A DNA stretch of 15,169 bases from CAZOIA01 sp964579675 (GCA_964579675.1 CAZOIA010000139.1:1-15169), one strand, 5' to 3'; shown: positions 1-7,538, counted from the first letter of the stretch. A program made the numbers and translations. The notes: generated from the letters alone by a model not told the origin.

Positions 1-2
1 CG

Positions 3-422
3 CGCATTCGACTGACCAAGGGGCGAACGAAGTTCTCGTATGTGCCCTACGGATCAGCCGACGGGACGTATCCGCACTACGCGATCAATTCGCGCATCAT
101 CGCTGTGCACGGATGGTCATACGCTCGCCACGCAACGAAGAACCACCTGCAGATCAGCCAGGGCAAAAGCGTCATCCACGGTCATACGCACCGGGCCGAC
201 GCGTGCATCATCCAGAACATCTGGTCGCCGGGGAAGATCGTCCAGGCCAGAAGCGCCGGCTGCCTGTGCAAGCCGATCCCGCTTTATGGCACGGGCCGGC
301 CCGTAGAGTGGGTCAACGCGTTCATCCTCGGCTACCTCGGACGTCGCAGCGATACGCTCTACACCATCCCGATCATGGACAGCCGCTGCATCCTGCCCGA
401 TGGCACGGAGGTGGTGGCATGA
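3..422 (+). CDS. Metallophosphoesterase, C-terminal part (5' end outside window)
   Basis: The reading frame is open from the first complete codon at the left edge, so the gene begins outside the window; the GTG at 42 is only an internal codon. The visible part is 139 residues. It carries VHGWS near residues 34-38 and VIHGHTHR near 55-62, the typical C-terminal metal-binding GHxH signature of calcineurin-like metallophosphoesterases, and the HGW...A..HL...VIHGHTHR pattern is the one seen in phage members. The N-terminal Asp/Asn/His metal ligands (GDxH, GDxxD, GNHE) are not in the window. The enzyme would hydrolyse a phosphodiester or phosphomonoester with a two-metal centre; the substrate is unknown. 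The stop codon overlaps the helicase start in an ATGA arrangement, so the two are probably co-translated in the replication operon. The family call is firm; the role is not. Confidence 0.85.
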   Translation, partial: RIRLTKGRTKFSYVPYGSADGTYPHYAINSRIIAVHGWSYARHATKNHLQISQGKSVIHGHTHRADACIIQNIWSPGKIVQARSAGCLCKPIPLYGTGRPVEWVNAFILGYLGRRSDTLYTIPIMDSRCILPDGTEVVA

Positions 423-2143
423 CGCAAGGGCTGCTGTCACCTCCACCGTCGTCCACGATCACATTGCGGCCGTACCAGATTGAAGCGGTCAGTGCCGTCT
501 ACGACCACCTGCGAACGCGGGACGACAACCCCTGCGTGGTCATCCCGACAGCTGGCGGCAAGACGCCCGTGATGGCGACCACTTGCCGCGACGCCGTTGA
601 GCAGTGGGATGGCCGCGTGCTCATCCTCGCCCACGTCAAGGAGCTGCTCGAGCAGGCCGTCGACAAGCTGCACGCGATGGCCCCGGACTTGTGGAACCGG
701 ATCGGGGTCTACTCGGCCGGCCTGAAGAGCCGGGACACTGAGCATCCGATCATCGTGGCGGGCATCCAGAGCGTCTACCGCCGTGCGGTGGAGCTGGATC
801 GGTTCGACCTGGTGATCGTAGATGAGTGCCACCTCATCCCGCCTGACGGTGAGGGGATGTACCGCACGTTCCTGGCCGAGGCGCAAGTGGTCAATCCGGA
901 CGTGCGACTGATTGGCTTGACCGCCACGCCGTACCGCATGACGACCGGCACGATCTGCGGGCCGGACAACCTCCTCAACCACGTCTGTTACGAGATAGGC
1001 GTTCGGGAGCTGATCGTTCATGGTTACCTCTGCCCCCTGAGGAGCAAAGCGGGCAAGTGGAAGGTGGACACGTCGGGACTGCACCTGCGCGGTGGCGAGT
1101 TCATCGCCGGCGAGGTCGAGCAGCTCATGGACGATGACGCGCTCGTCCGCTCGGCCTGTCGCGAGATCGTCGAGCACACGCGAGATCGCCACTCGGTGCT
1201 GATCTTCGCCAGTGGGGTGAAACATGCGGAGCACGTCCAGCGCGTGCTCGGCGGAATGGGCCACGAGTGCGGGTTCGTCCACGCCGAGACGCTGCCCTTC
1301 GACCGCACCGACACGCTGAAGCGATTCCGCAACGGCGATTTGAAGTACCTGGTCAACGTGAACGTGCTGACCACCGGCTTCGACGCCCCGAACATGGACT
1401 GCGTCGCCCTGCTGCGCCCAACGAATTCGCCTGGGCTTTACTACCAAATGGTCGGGAGGGGCTTTCGCCTGCATCTGGGCAAGACCGACTGTCTGGTGCT
1501 CGACTTCGGTGGCAACATTCTACGCCACGGGCCGGTAGACAACCTGCGGATCAAAGACCCGGGCCACGGCAATGGCGAAGCCCCGGCCAAGGAGTGCCCG
1601 GAGTGCCAGGCGGTAATCCACGCCGCCTACGCCACCTGCCCGGAGTGTGGCCACGAATTCCCGCCACCCGAGCGGCAACGCCATGACCAGGAAGCGTCCA
1701 CGGCTGGCGTCCTTTCCGGCGAGGCGACGGACACTGAGTACGAGGTCACCGACGTCTACTACAGCGTCCACGCCAAGCGCGACGCGCCAGAGGATCATCC
1801 GCGCAACATGCGCGTCGAATATCGCATCGGCTTCAACCAGTACGTCTCCGAGTGGGTCTGCTTCGAGCACTCGGGCTACGCCCGTGCCAAAGCCGAGTCC
1901 TGGTGGCGCCAGCGCAGCCACGAGCCGGTGCCGGCCACGGCGGAAGAGGCGGTCGAACTGGCCGAGATGGGCGCGCTGGCCAAGACGCTGGCGATCACCG
2001 TCCGGCGCGTAACGGGCGAGAAGTACGACCGCGTCATCCGCCACACGCTCGGCCCGGTCCCGCCGCGGCCGGAGGATCCGGACCAGTTCGACGACAGCGA
2101 GCCGCTGGCCTGCGGCATCGGCGACGAGGACGTGCCGTTTTGA
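419..2143 (+). CDS. SF2 DEAD/DEAH-type helicase with C-terminal zinc ribbon
   Basis: This 574-residue protein is an ATP-dependent superfamily 2 helicase, probably unwinding DNA for phage replication or recombination. In order: LRPYQ (16-20, Q-motif-like), PTAGGKT Walker A (43-49), DECH Walker B (135-138), TAT motif III (168-170), TTGFDAPN motif V (318-325) and QMVGRGFR motif VI (343-350) with the arginine finger. A CPEC...CPEC zinc ribbon follows at 393-410, then an acidic linker and a C-terminal region rich in aromatic and charged residues that I do not recognise. I chose ATG 419 because GGAGGT at 407-412 lies six bases upstream and the codon overlaps the preceding stop; the same frame stays open further upstream without a better start. 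The gene is followed after 29 bases by the primase gene, so helicase and primase are likely one operon. The helicase family call is certain; its exact job is inference. Confidence 0.93.
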   Translation: MTQGLLSPPPSSTITLRPYQIEAVSAVYDHLRTRDDNPCVVIPTAGGKTPVMATTCRDAVEQWDGRVLILAHVKELLEQAVDKLHAMAPDLWNRIGVYSAGLKSRDTEHPIIVAGIQSVYRRAVELDRFDLVIVDECHLIPPDGEGMYRTFLAEAQVVNPDVRLIGLTATPYRMTTGTICGPDNLLNHVCYEIGVRELIVHGYLCPLRSKAGKWKVDTSGLHLRGGEFIAGEVEQLMDDDALVRSACREIVEHTRDRHSVLIFASGVKHAEHVQRVLGGMGHECGFVHAETLPFDRTDTLKRFRNGDLKYLVNVNVLTTGFDAPNMDCVALLRPTNSPGLYYQMVGRGFRLHLGKTDCLVLDFGGNILRHGPVDNLRIKDPGHGNGEAPAKECPECQAVIHAAYATCPECGHEFPPPERQRHDQEASTAGVLSGEATDTEYEVTDVYYSVHAKRDAPEDHPRNMRVEYRIGFNQYVSEWVCFEHSGYARAKAESWWRQRSHEPVPATAEEAVELAEMGALAKTLAITVRRVTGEKYDRVIRHTLGPVPPRPEDPDQFDDSEPLACGIGDEDVPF

Positions 2144-2172
2144 GGAGGAAGTGCAACCGTTGAGGGCGTCGC

Positions 2173-4287
2173 ATGAGTGAGTCCCCGAACCCGCTGCTCG
2201 AAGCTGCGCTCGCCTACGCTCGCATGGGGCTGCCAGTGTTCCCCTGCGCGCCGGGCCGCAAGGCGCCGCTGACCGACAACGGGTTCCGTGACGCCACGAC
2301 CGACGAGGCGACGGTCCGCAAATGGTGGCGCGATAACCCGCGGGCCAACATCGGCATGCCGACGGGCACCGCCAGCGGCCTGATCGTGCTGGACATCGAT
2401 CCCCGCCACGGCGGTGACACGGGCCTCGATGCTCTCCAGAGCCGACACGAGAAGTTGCCCGACACCGCCGAGAGCATCACTGGCGATGGTGGGCGGCACA
2501 TCTTCATACGCCATCCCGGCGGCTGCGTGCCATGCAGTCAGGGCGAGCTGACTCCCGGTGTGGATGTGAAGGGCGACGGCGGCTATGTCGTGCTGCCGCC
2601 CAGCATTCATCCCAACGGGAACGAGTATACCTGGGCGGAACCGCTCGCGATCCCGGATGTCCCGCCCGCGGCGTGCCCGTCATGGCTGGTGGAGCTCGTC
2701 TGCAAGGACGCGACTGCGGCGCCGCAGTCGCCGACCTCGGGGGATGCAGACGACGCCAACCCGATTCCCGATGGCCAGCGCAACAGCACGCTGGCGCGGC
2801 TGGCCGGCGGCATGCGCCGTCACGGCATGAGCCGCGCCGAGATCCTCGCCGCTCTGCAAGTGACCAACCAGAGCCGATGCCGGCCGCCCCTGCCCGACGC
2901 CGAGGTGGAACGGATCGCCGCCAGCGTGGCGCGGTACGCGCCCGACGCAGTCTCCGTTGCGCTCGCGGAGGATCACTACGAGCAGATCTTCGGAGCGCGA
3001 CGCGATGAGAAACGCGAGGGCGACATGCCCGCCCTCGCCGATCCCGGCCCGCTGCCGGACGAACTGCTCCGCATGCCCGGCTTCGTCGGCGAACTTATGG
3101 ACCATTGCCTGGAGACCGCGCCCTACCCGAGCCCGGTTATGGCGTTCTGTGGAGCCCTTGCCCTGCAGGCGTTCCTCGCCGGTCGGCGCGTGCGCGACCC
3201 GGCCGACAACCGCACCAACGTCTACCTGCTGGGCCTGGCTCATTCGGCCGCGGGCAAGGACTGGCCCCGCAAGGTCAACACGCGGATCGTCCACGAGATC
3301 GGCATGGCTGGCTGGCTCGGAGAACGGTTCGCCTCGGGGGAGGGCGTGCAGGATGCGCTGTTCGCCAGCCCGTGCATGTTGTTCCAGACCGACGAGATCG
3401 ACGGCATCCTTCAGTCGATCAACAAGGCCAAGGACGCCCGACACGAGAGCATCATGAGCACGCTCCTGACGCTCTACTCCGCGTCGAACAGCGTGTTCCC
3501 GATGCGGCGCAAGGCCGGCAAGGAATCGCCCGGGGTCATTGATCAGCCCAACCTGGTCATACTCGGCACGGCGATTCCGAACCACTACTACCAGGCGCTC
3601 TCCGAGCGGATGCTCACCAACGGCTTCTTCGCCCGCATGATCATCCTGGAGGCGGGCAAACGCGGCACAGGCCAAGAGCCAAGCATTCGCGATCTACCGC
3701 CGCGCATTCTCGAGACGGCACACTGGTGGGCGGACTTCCGGCCTGGCAACGGCAACCTGGAGCAGTGGCATCCGGTCCCGGCCGTCGTCGAGCAGACGAA
3801 GCAGGCCCTGGATGTGCTCGTCGAGACCCGCGTGGAAGCCGAGACCGAGTACGACCGCGCGGAGGCCAACGGCGATCCGGTGGGCACGACGGTCTGGGGA
3901 CGCGTCAGCGAGCAGGCCCGCAAGCTGGCGCTGCTCCACGCGGTCAGTGAGAACCACACGAAGCCGCGCATCGGTCTGGCTGCCGTGCAGTGGGCGTCGC
4001 GATTCGTGCTGCACCAGACCCGGCGCATGCTCTACATGGCTTCCAGCCACGTCGCGGATAACCCGTTCCACGCCGAGTGCCTCAAGCTCATGCAGAAGCT
4101 GCGGGACGCGCCGGGCCAGGAGCTGTCACACCAGGTGCTGCTCAAGCGGATGAAGATCAACGCGAAGGATTTCAGGGATCTGATCGAGACGTTGGTACAG
4201 CGCGGCGACGTGGCAGCCACGCAAGTCCCGACCAGCGGGCGGACAGGCGTGATCTATCGGCTGATCGCCGGTGGTGAAGAAAGGTGA
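2173..4287 (+). CDS. Bifunctional prim-pol primase fused to a DUF3987-like helicase domain
   Basis: The 704-residue protein would make primers and probably drive replication initiation. The N-terminal prim-pol domain (about 5-175) has the DID metal-binding pair at 74-76, TGDGGRH at 103-109 and a GVDVKGDGGYVVLPPS stretch at 129-144, all typical of PF09250-type phage and plasmid primases. A PriCT-like helical segment follows (about 200-257, starting DGQRNSTLARLAGG). The C-terminal half (about 300-620) resembles DUF3987/YfjI-type P-loop proteins, with AHSAAGKD at 356-363 in the Walker A position and FQTDEID at 404-410 as Walker B. The Walker A is unusual because it lacks both the first glycine and the Ser/Thr after Lys. 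ATG 2173 is preceded by GAGG at 2162-2165, and an in-frame stop at 2161 excludes a longer form. The last codons already lie inside the phased repeat block that follows. Confidence 0.93.
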   Translation: MSESPNPLLEAALAYARMGLPVFPCAPGRKAPLTDNGFRDATTDEATVRKWWRDNPRANIGMPTGTASGLIVLDIDPRHGGDTGLDALQSRHEKLPDTAESITGDGGRHIFIRHPGGCVPCSQGELTPGVDVKGDGGYVVLPPSIHPNGNEYTWAEPLAIPDVPPAACPSWLVELVCKDATAAPQSPTSGDADDANPIPDGQRNSTLARLAGGMRRHGMSRAEILAALQVTNQSRCRPPLPDAEVERIAASVARYAPDAVSVALAEDHYEQIFGARRDEKREGDMPALADPGPLPDELLRMPGFVGELMDHCLETAPYPSPVMAFCGALALQAFLAGRRVRDPADNRTNVYLLGLAHSAAGKDWPRKVNTRIVHEIGMAGWLGERFASGEGVQDALFASPCMLFQTDEIDGILQSINKAKDARHESIMSTLLTLYSASNSVFPMRRKAGKESPGVIDQPNLVILGTAIPNHYYQALSERMLTNGFFARMIILEAGKRGTGQEPSIRDLPPRILETAHWWADFRPGNGNLEQWHPVPAVVEQTKQALDVLVETRVEAETEYDRAEANGDPVGTTVWGRVSEQARKLALLHAVSENHTKPRIGLAAVQWASRFVLHQTRRMLYMASSHVADNPFHAECLKLMQKLRDAPGQELSHQVLLKRMKINAKDFRDLIETLVQRGDVAATQVPTSGRTGVIYRLIAGGEER

Positions 4288-4366
4288 AGGAAGTGAAGGA
4301 AGCCCTCGGGACGACCTCTCGGGAGGTGAAGCATGGTGAAGGAAGGCGAAGGAAGGGTGAAGAAAG
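4273..4366 (+). repeat. Seven phased 11-bp GGTGAAGGAAG-like repeats (iteron-like)
   Basis: Near-copies of GGTGAAGGAAG start at 4273, 4283, 4292, 4325, 4335, 4345 and 4356 (variants GGTGAAGAAAG, AGTGAAGGAAG, GGTGAAGCATG, GGCGAAGGAAG). Spacing is 10, 9, 33, 10, 10 and 11 bases, so each unit falls on about the same face of the helix and the one gap is close to three turns. The first units overlap the 3' end of the primase gene. Phased short direct repeats beside a replication gene are typical of iterons bound by an initiator protein, but no binding protein can be named. A purine-rich low-complexity tract without function is the main alternative. Confidence 0.65.
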
Positions 4367-4394
4367 ATGTATAGGAACAACAACAACTTACATA

Positions 4395-4482
4395 CTTCCT
4401 TCTCTCTTTCACCCCTACTCCCCCTCGCGCCTGTATTACGCGTGTGCGCGTGTATGAGGGGTGGGGGTGAAGGAGAAGGAAG
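4395..4482. repeat. Long imperfect inverted repeat after the phased repeats
   Basis: The left arm begins CTTCCTTCTC and continues through TTCACCCC at 4395-4414; the right arm, from 4456 to 4482, contains GGGGGTGAAGGAGAAGGAAG. The arms pair over more than 20 positions with small bulges, separated by a loop of about 30 bases holding alternating purine-pyrimidine runs (GCGTGTGCGCGTGTA). The right arm contains another copy of the GGTGAAGG unit and the left arm its complement. Just before the left arm lies an AT-rich stretch, about 4361-4395, in an otherwise GC-rich window. This could be an origin hairpin or a termination structure after the primase gene; there is no clear T-tract on the plus strand. 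Confidence 0.55.
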
Positions 4483-4930
4483 CGAAGCAAGCCACGGGTC
4501 CTCCCTGCCAAGATGGCAGCCGAGGGGCCGCGGGAACGGGCGCGGGAATAGACAGAGTTTGTTTGGGCTGTCCGGTCCTGTCCGGTTTTTCGCCGACGGC
4601 CCGCCAGGGCGGCCACGGGGCGCGTTGCGGGCAACCCTGGGCGACCCAGGGTGGCCGGAGCGTAGGGTCGGTACCACCCGGGCCACGGTTTCGCCGCGGG
4701 TGACGTCGCTGGTTGTTTTGGGCTGGTCGCCGGGCGGACCACGATGCCGCCAGGAACCGCCCGGGAACGCGAACATGTGGCCCACGTGGCGACGTTTCGC
4801 GCCGGCTGGGCTGGTCGTCGCCCCCTCGCCCCGGAACGCCACGGGGGCCGCGGGGGCGCGTCCTGGGCGAGAATGCGAGCGGGCGCAACTGAGCCCAATA
4901 ACGGCAAGAAGTGCAATACGGCACACGCAG
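4483..4930. other. Gene-free GC-rich stretch with short hairpins and repeats
   Basis: I see no credible gene here: the frames that stay open have proline/arginine/glycine-rich, non-conserved translations and no good ribosome binding site. The stretch holds a perfect 8-bp stem, ACCCTGGG / CCCAGGGT with a 3-base loop (4634-4652), a 5-bp stem TGCCA/TGGCA near 4509-4521, a tandem direct repeat TGTCCGGT at 4569-4576 and 4579-4586, and TGGGCTG motifs near 4564, 4718 and 4805. It may extend the origin region or encode a structured RNA. Confidence 0.4.
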
Positions 4931-4942
4931 GTGAAAGACGCC

Positions 4943-5152
4943 ATGCTCAATTGCCCACGGCCAGGACAACGGGTGATGCTGCGATACCGTCGGCCCCTTC
5001 GTGATGCTGGGATGCCGCATGGCGTCCGCGGCGTCGTGCTGATTGTCGGCCGTGGCCCGGGGCCACGGAATCATCTGATTCGCTTGGATGACGGTCGGCA
5101 CATGGCGGTGCCGGCAGGTCATGTCTTCAAGGAGGAAACCCATGCACATTGA
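4943..5152 (+). CDS. Small basic protein, probably SH3-like, upstream of the methyltransferase
   Basis: A 69-residue protein of unknown function. It begins with a PRPGQRVMLRYRRPL segment and then alternates short hydrophobic strands with Gly/Pro turns (GVVLIVGRGPGPRNHLIRL, DDGRHMAVPAGHVF), which looks like a small all-beta SH3- or KOW-type fold, often used to bind nucleic acid; that is inference from pattern. ATG 4943 is my choice; GTG 4931 is in frame and would add four residues, and neither has a strong ribosome binding site. Its last 11 bases overlap the methyltransferase gene, whose strong ribosome binding site lies inside this gene, so the two are probably expressed together. Its position suggests an accessory of the methyltransferase or simply a co-transferred phage gene. 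Confidence 0.65.
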   Translation: MLNCPRPGQRVMLRYRRPLRDAGMPHGVRGVVLIVGRGPGPRNHLIRLDDGRHMAVPAGHVFKEETHAH

Positions 5153-6551
5153 ACTGCGGCCGCTGGCTGACATCAAACCCTACGAGAAGAACCCCCGGAT
5201 CAACGATGCGGCGGTAGATGCCGTGGCCGAGTCGATTCGTCGGTTCGGATTCCGCCAGCCGATTGTGGTGGATCCCGAGGGCGTCATCGTCTGTGGCCAC
5301 ACGCGGTGGAAAGCGGCCCAGAAGCTCGGGCTGACCGACGTGCCCGTCCACGTTGCGAAGGATCTGACGCCCGAGCAGATTCGGGCGTACAGGATCGCTG
5401 ATAACAAGAGCGCCGAGCTGGCTGAGTGGAACCTGGAGCTGCTGCCCATCGAGCTGGCTGAGCTCCAGGGCGCCGGCATCGACTGGTCGCTACTCGGTTT
5501 CGACCAGGACGAGCTGGCCAAGCTGCTCGATCCGGGCGTGAAGGCCGGCCTGACCGATCCCGATGAAGTGCCCGAGCCACCGGACGAGGCGATCACACAG
5601 CCCGGCGACCTCTGGATCCTCGGCGAGCACCGGCTGCTGTGCGGCGATGCGGGCAACTCAGACGACCTTGATCTTCTGATCGCCGTCAACCCCGTGAAGA
5701 TGTTGGACCTGCCGGCCGGTTCCGACATCAAGCCACGGTTGTTGCCGGTTCATCTGGTCAATACCGATCCGCCCTATAATGTGAAGGTCGAACCGCGATC
5801 GAACAACGCCATCGCAGCCGGACTATCCTCGTTCTCGAACACCCACCACCAGAACTTCGACGTGAATCGCCATCCTGAGAAGGCCCAGGCCACGCACCGC
5901 AAGATGCGAGCCAAGGACCGGCCGCTCGAGAATGACTTCGTCAGCGACGAGGAGTTCGATCGACTGCTCCACGCTTGGTTCGGACAGATTGCCCGGATAC
6001 TAGAACCGGGCCGGGGGTTCTACATCTGGGGCGGCTACGCGAACTGCGGCAACTACCCGCCGGTGCTGAAGGCCTGCGGGCTGTACTTTTCGCAGGCGAT
6101 CATCTGGGTCAAAGAGCATCCCGTCCTGACCCGCAAGGACTACATGGGCAACCACGAGTGGTGCTTCTACGGCTGGCGGGAGGGGGCGGCACACCTCTTC
6201 CTGGGGCCGAACAACGCGGTGGACGTCTGGCCGATCAAGAAGGTCAACCCGCAGAGCATGATTCATTTGACGGAGAAGCCTGTGGAGCTGGCGGTACGGG
6301 CGATCCAGTACTCGTCGCGCCCGGGCGAGAACGTGCTGGATCTGTTCGGTGGCTCAGGCTCGACGATGATCGCGGCCGAGCAAACGGGACGCAGAGCATT
6401 CCTGATGGAGCTCGATCCGTTGTACTGCGATGTGATCGTCAGCCGATGGCAAAGCTTCACAGGAAAAACTGCCACGGTTGTCAAGGATGACTCAAATCCG
6501 ATGTGTGTTCCGTCGGCCGGACAAGTATGCGAAAGGCAGCAGGATGATTGA
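5142..6551 (+). CDS. ParB-like domain fused to beta-class DNA methyltransferase
   Basis: This 469-residue protein would transfer methyl groups from S-adenosylmethionine to adenine-N6 or cytosine-N4 in DNA. Residues about 1-125 form a ParB/Srx-like domain with VVDPEGVIVCGHTRWKAAQ at 42-60, including the GHxR signature. The methyltransferase part has catalytic DPPY (motif IV) at 209-212 and the cofactor-binding FGGSGST (motif I) at 402-408. Motif IV before motif I is the beta arrangement, with the target-recognition region between them. About 30 residues (roughly 178-206) between GDAGNSDD and NTDPPY look like an insertion relative to usual members. ATG 5142 is supported by AAGGAGG at 5129-5135. 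No restriction nuclease is beside it, so it is likely an orphan modification enzyme, as is common in phages that evade host restriction. The last 60 bases overlap the convergent membrane-protein gene. Confidence 0.93.
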   Translation: MHIELRPLADIKPYEKNPRINDAAVDAVAESIRRFGFRQPIVVDPEGVIVCGHTRWKAAQKLGLTDVPVHVAKDLTPEQIRAYRIADNKSAELAEWNLELLPIELAELQGAGIDWSLLGFDQDELAKLLDPGVKAGLTDPDEVPEPPDEAITQPGDLWILGEHRLLCGDAGNSDDLDLLIAVNPVKMLDLPAGSDIKPRLLPVHLVNTDPPYNVKVEPRSNNAIAAGLSSFSNTHHQNFDVNRHPEKAQATHRKMRAKDRPLENDFVSDEEFDRLLHAWFGQIARILEPGRGFYIWGGYANCGNYPPVLKACGLYFSQAIIWVKEHPVLTRKDYMGNHEWCFYGWREGAAHLFLGPNNAVDVWPIKKVNPQSMIHLTEKPVELAVRAIQYSSRPGENVLDLFGGSGSTMIAAEQTGRRAFLMELDPLYCDVIVSRWQSFTGKTATVVKDDSNPMCVPSAGQVCERQQDD

Positions 6552-6842
6552 CAGAATGTAGCCGGCTGCAACAAACCGGAGGTCGGAGCCTATGAAGAAG
6601 ACCGCCAAGGCAAGAAGCGAAGCGAGAGCACGCGTTGCTCCGGAAGATGAACTGGGTACGAACGATTCTGCAGTTCTCTTATACGCCTCGCTCTTGGCCT
6701 TTTGCAGCATTAGTACGAGGCGGACATATGCTACGAGGGATGGGAAAGCCCGTGTCTTCCCACATTCATACAGGTAGGCCAGCGCTGCGATCGCAGGTAG
6801 CAGCGCGAAGACCGTCGCGAGCGCTTCCCAGGTCAAGAGCAC
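6492..6842 (-). CDS. Small membrane protein, three predicted helices
   Basis: The 116-residue product has a hydrophobic N-terminal helix (about 8-26, ATVFALLPAIAALAYLY), a charged middle (about 40-68) and two closely spaced hydrophobic helices (about 71-105, including LLALAVFFIG and GYILSIILLPFAYL), so it should sit in the cytoplasmic membrane. I do not recognise the family. GTG 6842 is the start: GGAG lies about eight bases upstream, and the overlapping ATG two bases away runs into a stop after three codons. A TATACT box upstream and a terminator beyond it suggest a separate transcription unit. It reads against the methyltransferase gene and overlaps its 3' end by 60 bases. Codon third positions are less GC-rich than in the replication genes, which fits an acquired accessory gene. 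It could affect superinfection or the host envelope, but nothing proves that. Confidence 0.65.
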   Translation of the reverse strand: MLLTWEALATVFALLPAIAALAYLYECGKTRAFPSLVAYVRLVLMLQKAKSEAYKRTAESFVPSSSSGATRALASLLALAVFFIGSDLRFVAAGYILSIILLPFAYLSGRRNTHRI

Positions 6843-6869
6843 ATGACCGCTCCGTGTTTCCTTTCAATC

Positions 6870-6875
6870 AGTATA
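6870..6875 (-). promoter_or_regulatory. Candidate -10 box (TATACT) for the small membrane protein gene
   Basis: TATACT matches the TATAAT consensus at five of six positions and stands 28 bases before the GTG start at 6842, leaving a short leader with a GGAG ribosome binding site. No convincing -35 box is found at 16-18 bases. It lies just beyond the terminator-like hairpin that closes the upstream minus-strand genes, which is where a new promoter would be expected. Confidence 0.35.
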
Positions 6876-6902
6876 CCGACATTGTGGATGCAGACCAGTG
6901 GA

Positions 6903-6928
6903 AACGCCCCGGTCGAAGCCGAGGCGTT
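6903..6928 (-). terminator. Terminator-like hairpin after the minus-strand gene cluster
   Basis: The arms AACGCCCCGG and CCGAGGCGTT pair with one mismatch around the loop TCGAAG. Read on the minus strand, the hairpin comes 22 bases after the winged-helix gene ends at 6950 and is followed by TTTCC, a weak T-tract. It probably ends transcription of the leftward gene cluster. The plus-strand side shows no T-tract. Confidence 0.6.
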
Positions 6929-6949
6929 GATGGAAGGGAAGTGATGCGG

Positions 6950-7315
6950 TCAGCCATTCTCGGCCAAGGCGAAGTACTCCGTCATCGCGTCCAGATGGGC
7001 GCTGCTCGTGGCGGCGTAGTTGCGCCGGTAGCGCGTCGCGACGATGCCGCGTTCCTTGAGGAACGCGAGGGCAACGGCCACCTGCGTGGACGGCAGGCCC
7101 TCGCGCTCGGCCAGCGTCTCAAGCGTGAAGCCGTCCGTCGCCATTGGCGCGTGCGATGGGCCGTGGCCGATTTCGTCGACGGCGTGGGCGATCTGCTCAA
7201 ACGATGCCCGCGGGCAGCGATGCTCGTACGGCTCGCTGCGTACCGGGACGACCTTACGGACGAGGTGCCCGTCGATAATCTCGAAGGTCTCGATGCGTTC
7301 ATGCGTCGCCGTCAT
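6950..7315 (-). CDS. Small winged-helix-like DNA-binding protein
   Basis: A 121-residue protein, the last gene of the leftward cluster. Residues about 62-100 (FTLETLAEREGLPSTQVAVALAFLKERGIVATRYRR, read in two parts) look like a winged helix-turn-helix: helix, sharp turn at GLPS, recognition helix, then a basic wing. The N-terminal half has a beta-like segment (ETFEIIDGHLVRKVVPV) and a helix near 38-50. It would bind DNA, probably as a regulator. ATG 7315 is chosen over an upstream in-frame start because AAGGAGGT lies a few bases upstream. It overlaps the end of the zinc-ribbon gene by 17 bases, so the two are translationally linked. I cannot name the family. Confidence 0.75.
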   Translation of the reverse strand: MTATHERIETFEIIDGHLVRKVVPVRSEPYEHRCPRASFEQIAHAVDEIGHGPSHAPMATDGFTLETLAEREGLPSTQVAVALAFLKERGIVATRYRRNYAATSSAHLDAMTEYFALAENG

Positions 7316-7538
7316 CGCAACCTCCTTCCTGCCCGCGGCCTTGGACCCTGCCCGTGGCGGGCTCATACTTCGTGCCGCAGGTCTCGCACTCGACGTGGTT
7401 GTCATCGACCCACGGCAGAAGGTCTGGGCACCACTCGCGGCATTCAGGGCACTCGCAGCCGGGCGGGACGGCCAGGTGTGTCCATTCGCCCTTGCCGACG
7501 AGGTCGCGGCGGTCGGATTCAGAGCTTCGTTGGCTCAT
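7299..7538 (-). CDS. Small zinc-ribbon protein
   Basis: This 79-residue protein contains paired cysteine motifs: CECPEC at 28-33 with Cys37, and ECETCGTKY at 50-58. These can bind one zinc ion in a rubredoxin-like zinc ribbon, as in many small nucleic-acid or protein adaptors. The C-terminus is Gly/Gln/Asp-rich and probably disordered. ATG 7538 has GAGGAGG about nine bases upstream; an in-frame start at 7580 exists but lies inside the previous gene and lacks such a site. The start overlaps the stop of the preceding gene by four bases, which indicates coupled translation. Function is unknown. Confidence 0.7.
   Translation of the reverse strand: MSQRSSESDRRDLVGKGEWTHLAVPPGCECPECREWCPDLLPWVDDNHVECETCGTKYEPATGRVQGRGQEGGCDDGDA

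Noticed and set aside
437..1474. A 345-codon minus-strand open frame
   Set aside because: It is the antisense of the helicase, whose motifs are all in place on the plus strand.
2680..3675. A 331-codon minus-strand open frame
   Set aside because: Antisense of the primase; no domain and no ribosome binding site.
4273..4366. CRISPR array
   Set aside because: The repeats are only 11 bases, nearly contiguous and without spacers of regular size.
4367..4942. A longer form of the small protein upstream of the methyltransferase, starting at 4367
   Set aside because: The extra N-terminal part would cross the hairpin and the GC-rich block and has no protein-like pattern; only the part from 4943 (or 4931) looks real.
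4126..4950. A 274-codon minus-strand frame and other open frames over the non-coding block
   Set aside because: Low-complexity Pro/Arg/Ser-rich translation across repeats and hairpins, with no conserved motif; it also overlaps the end of the primase.
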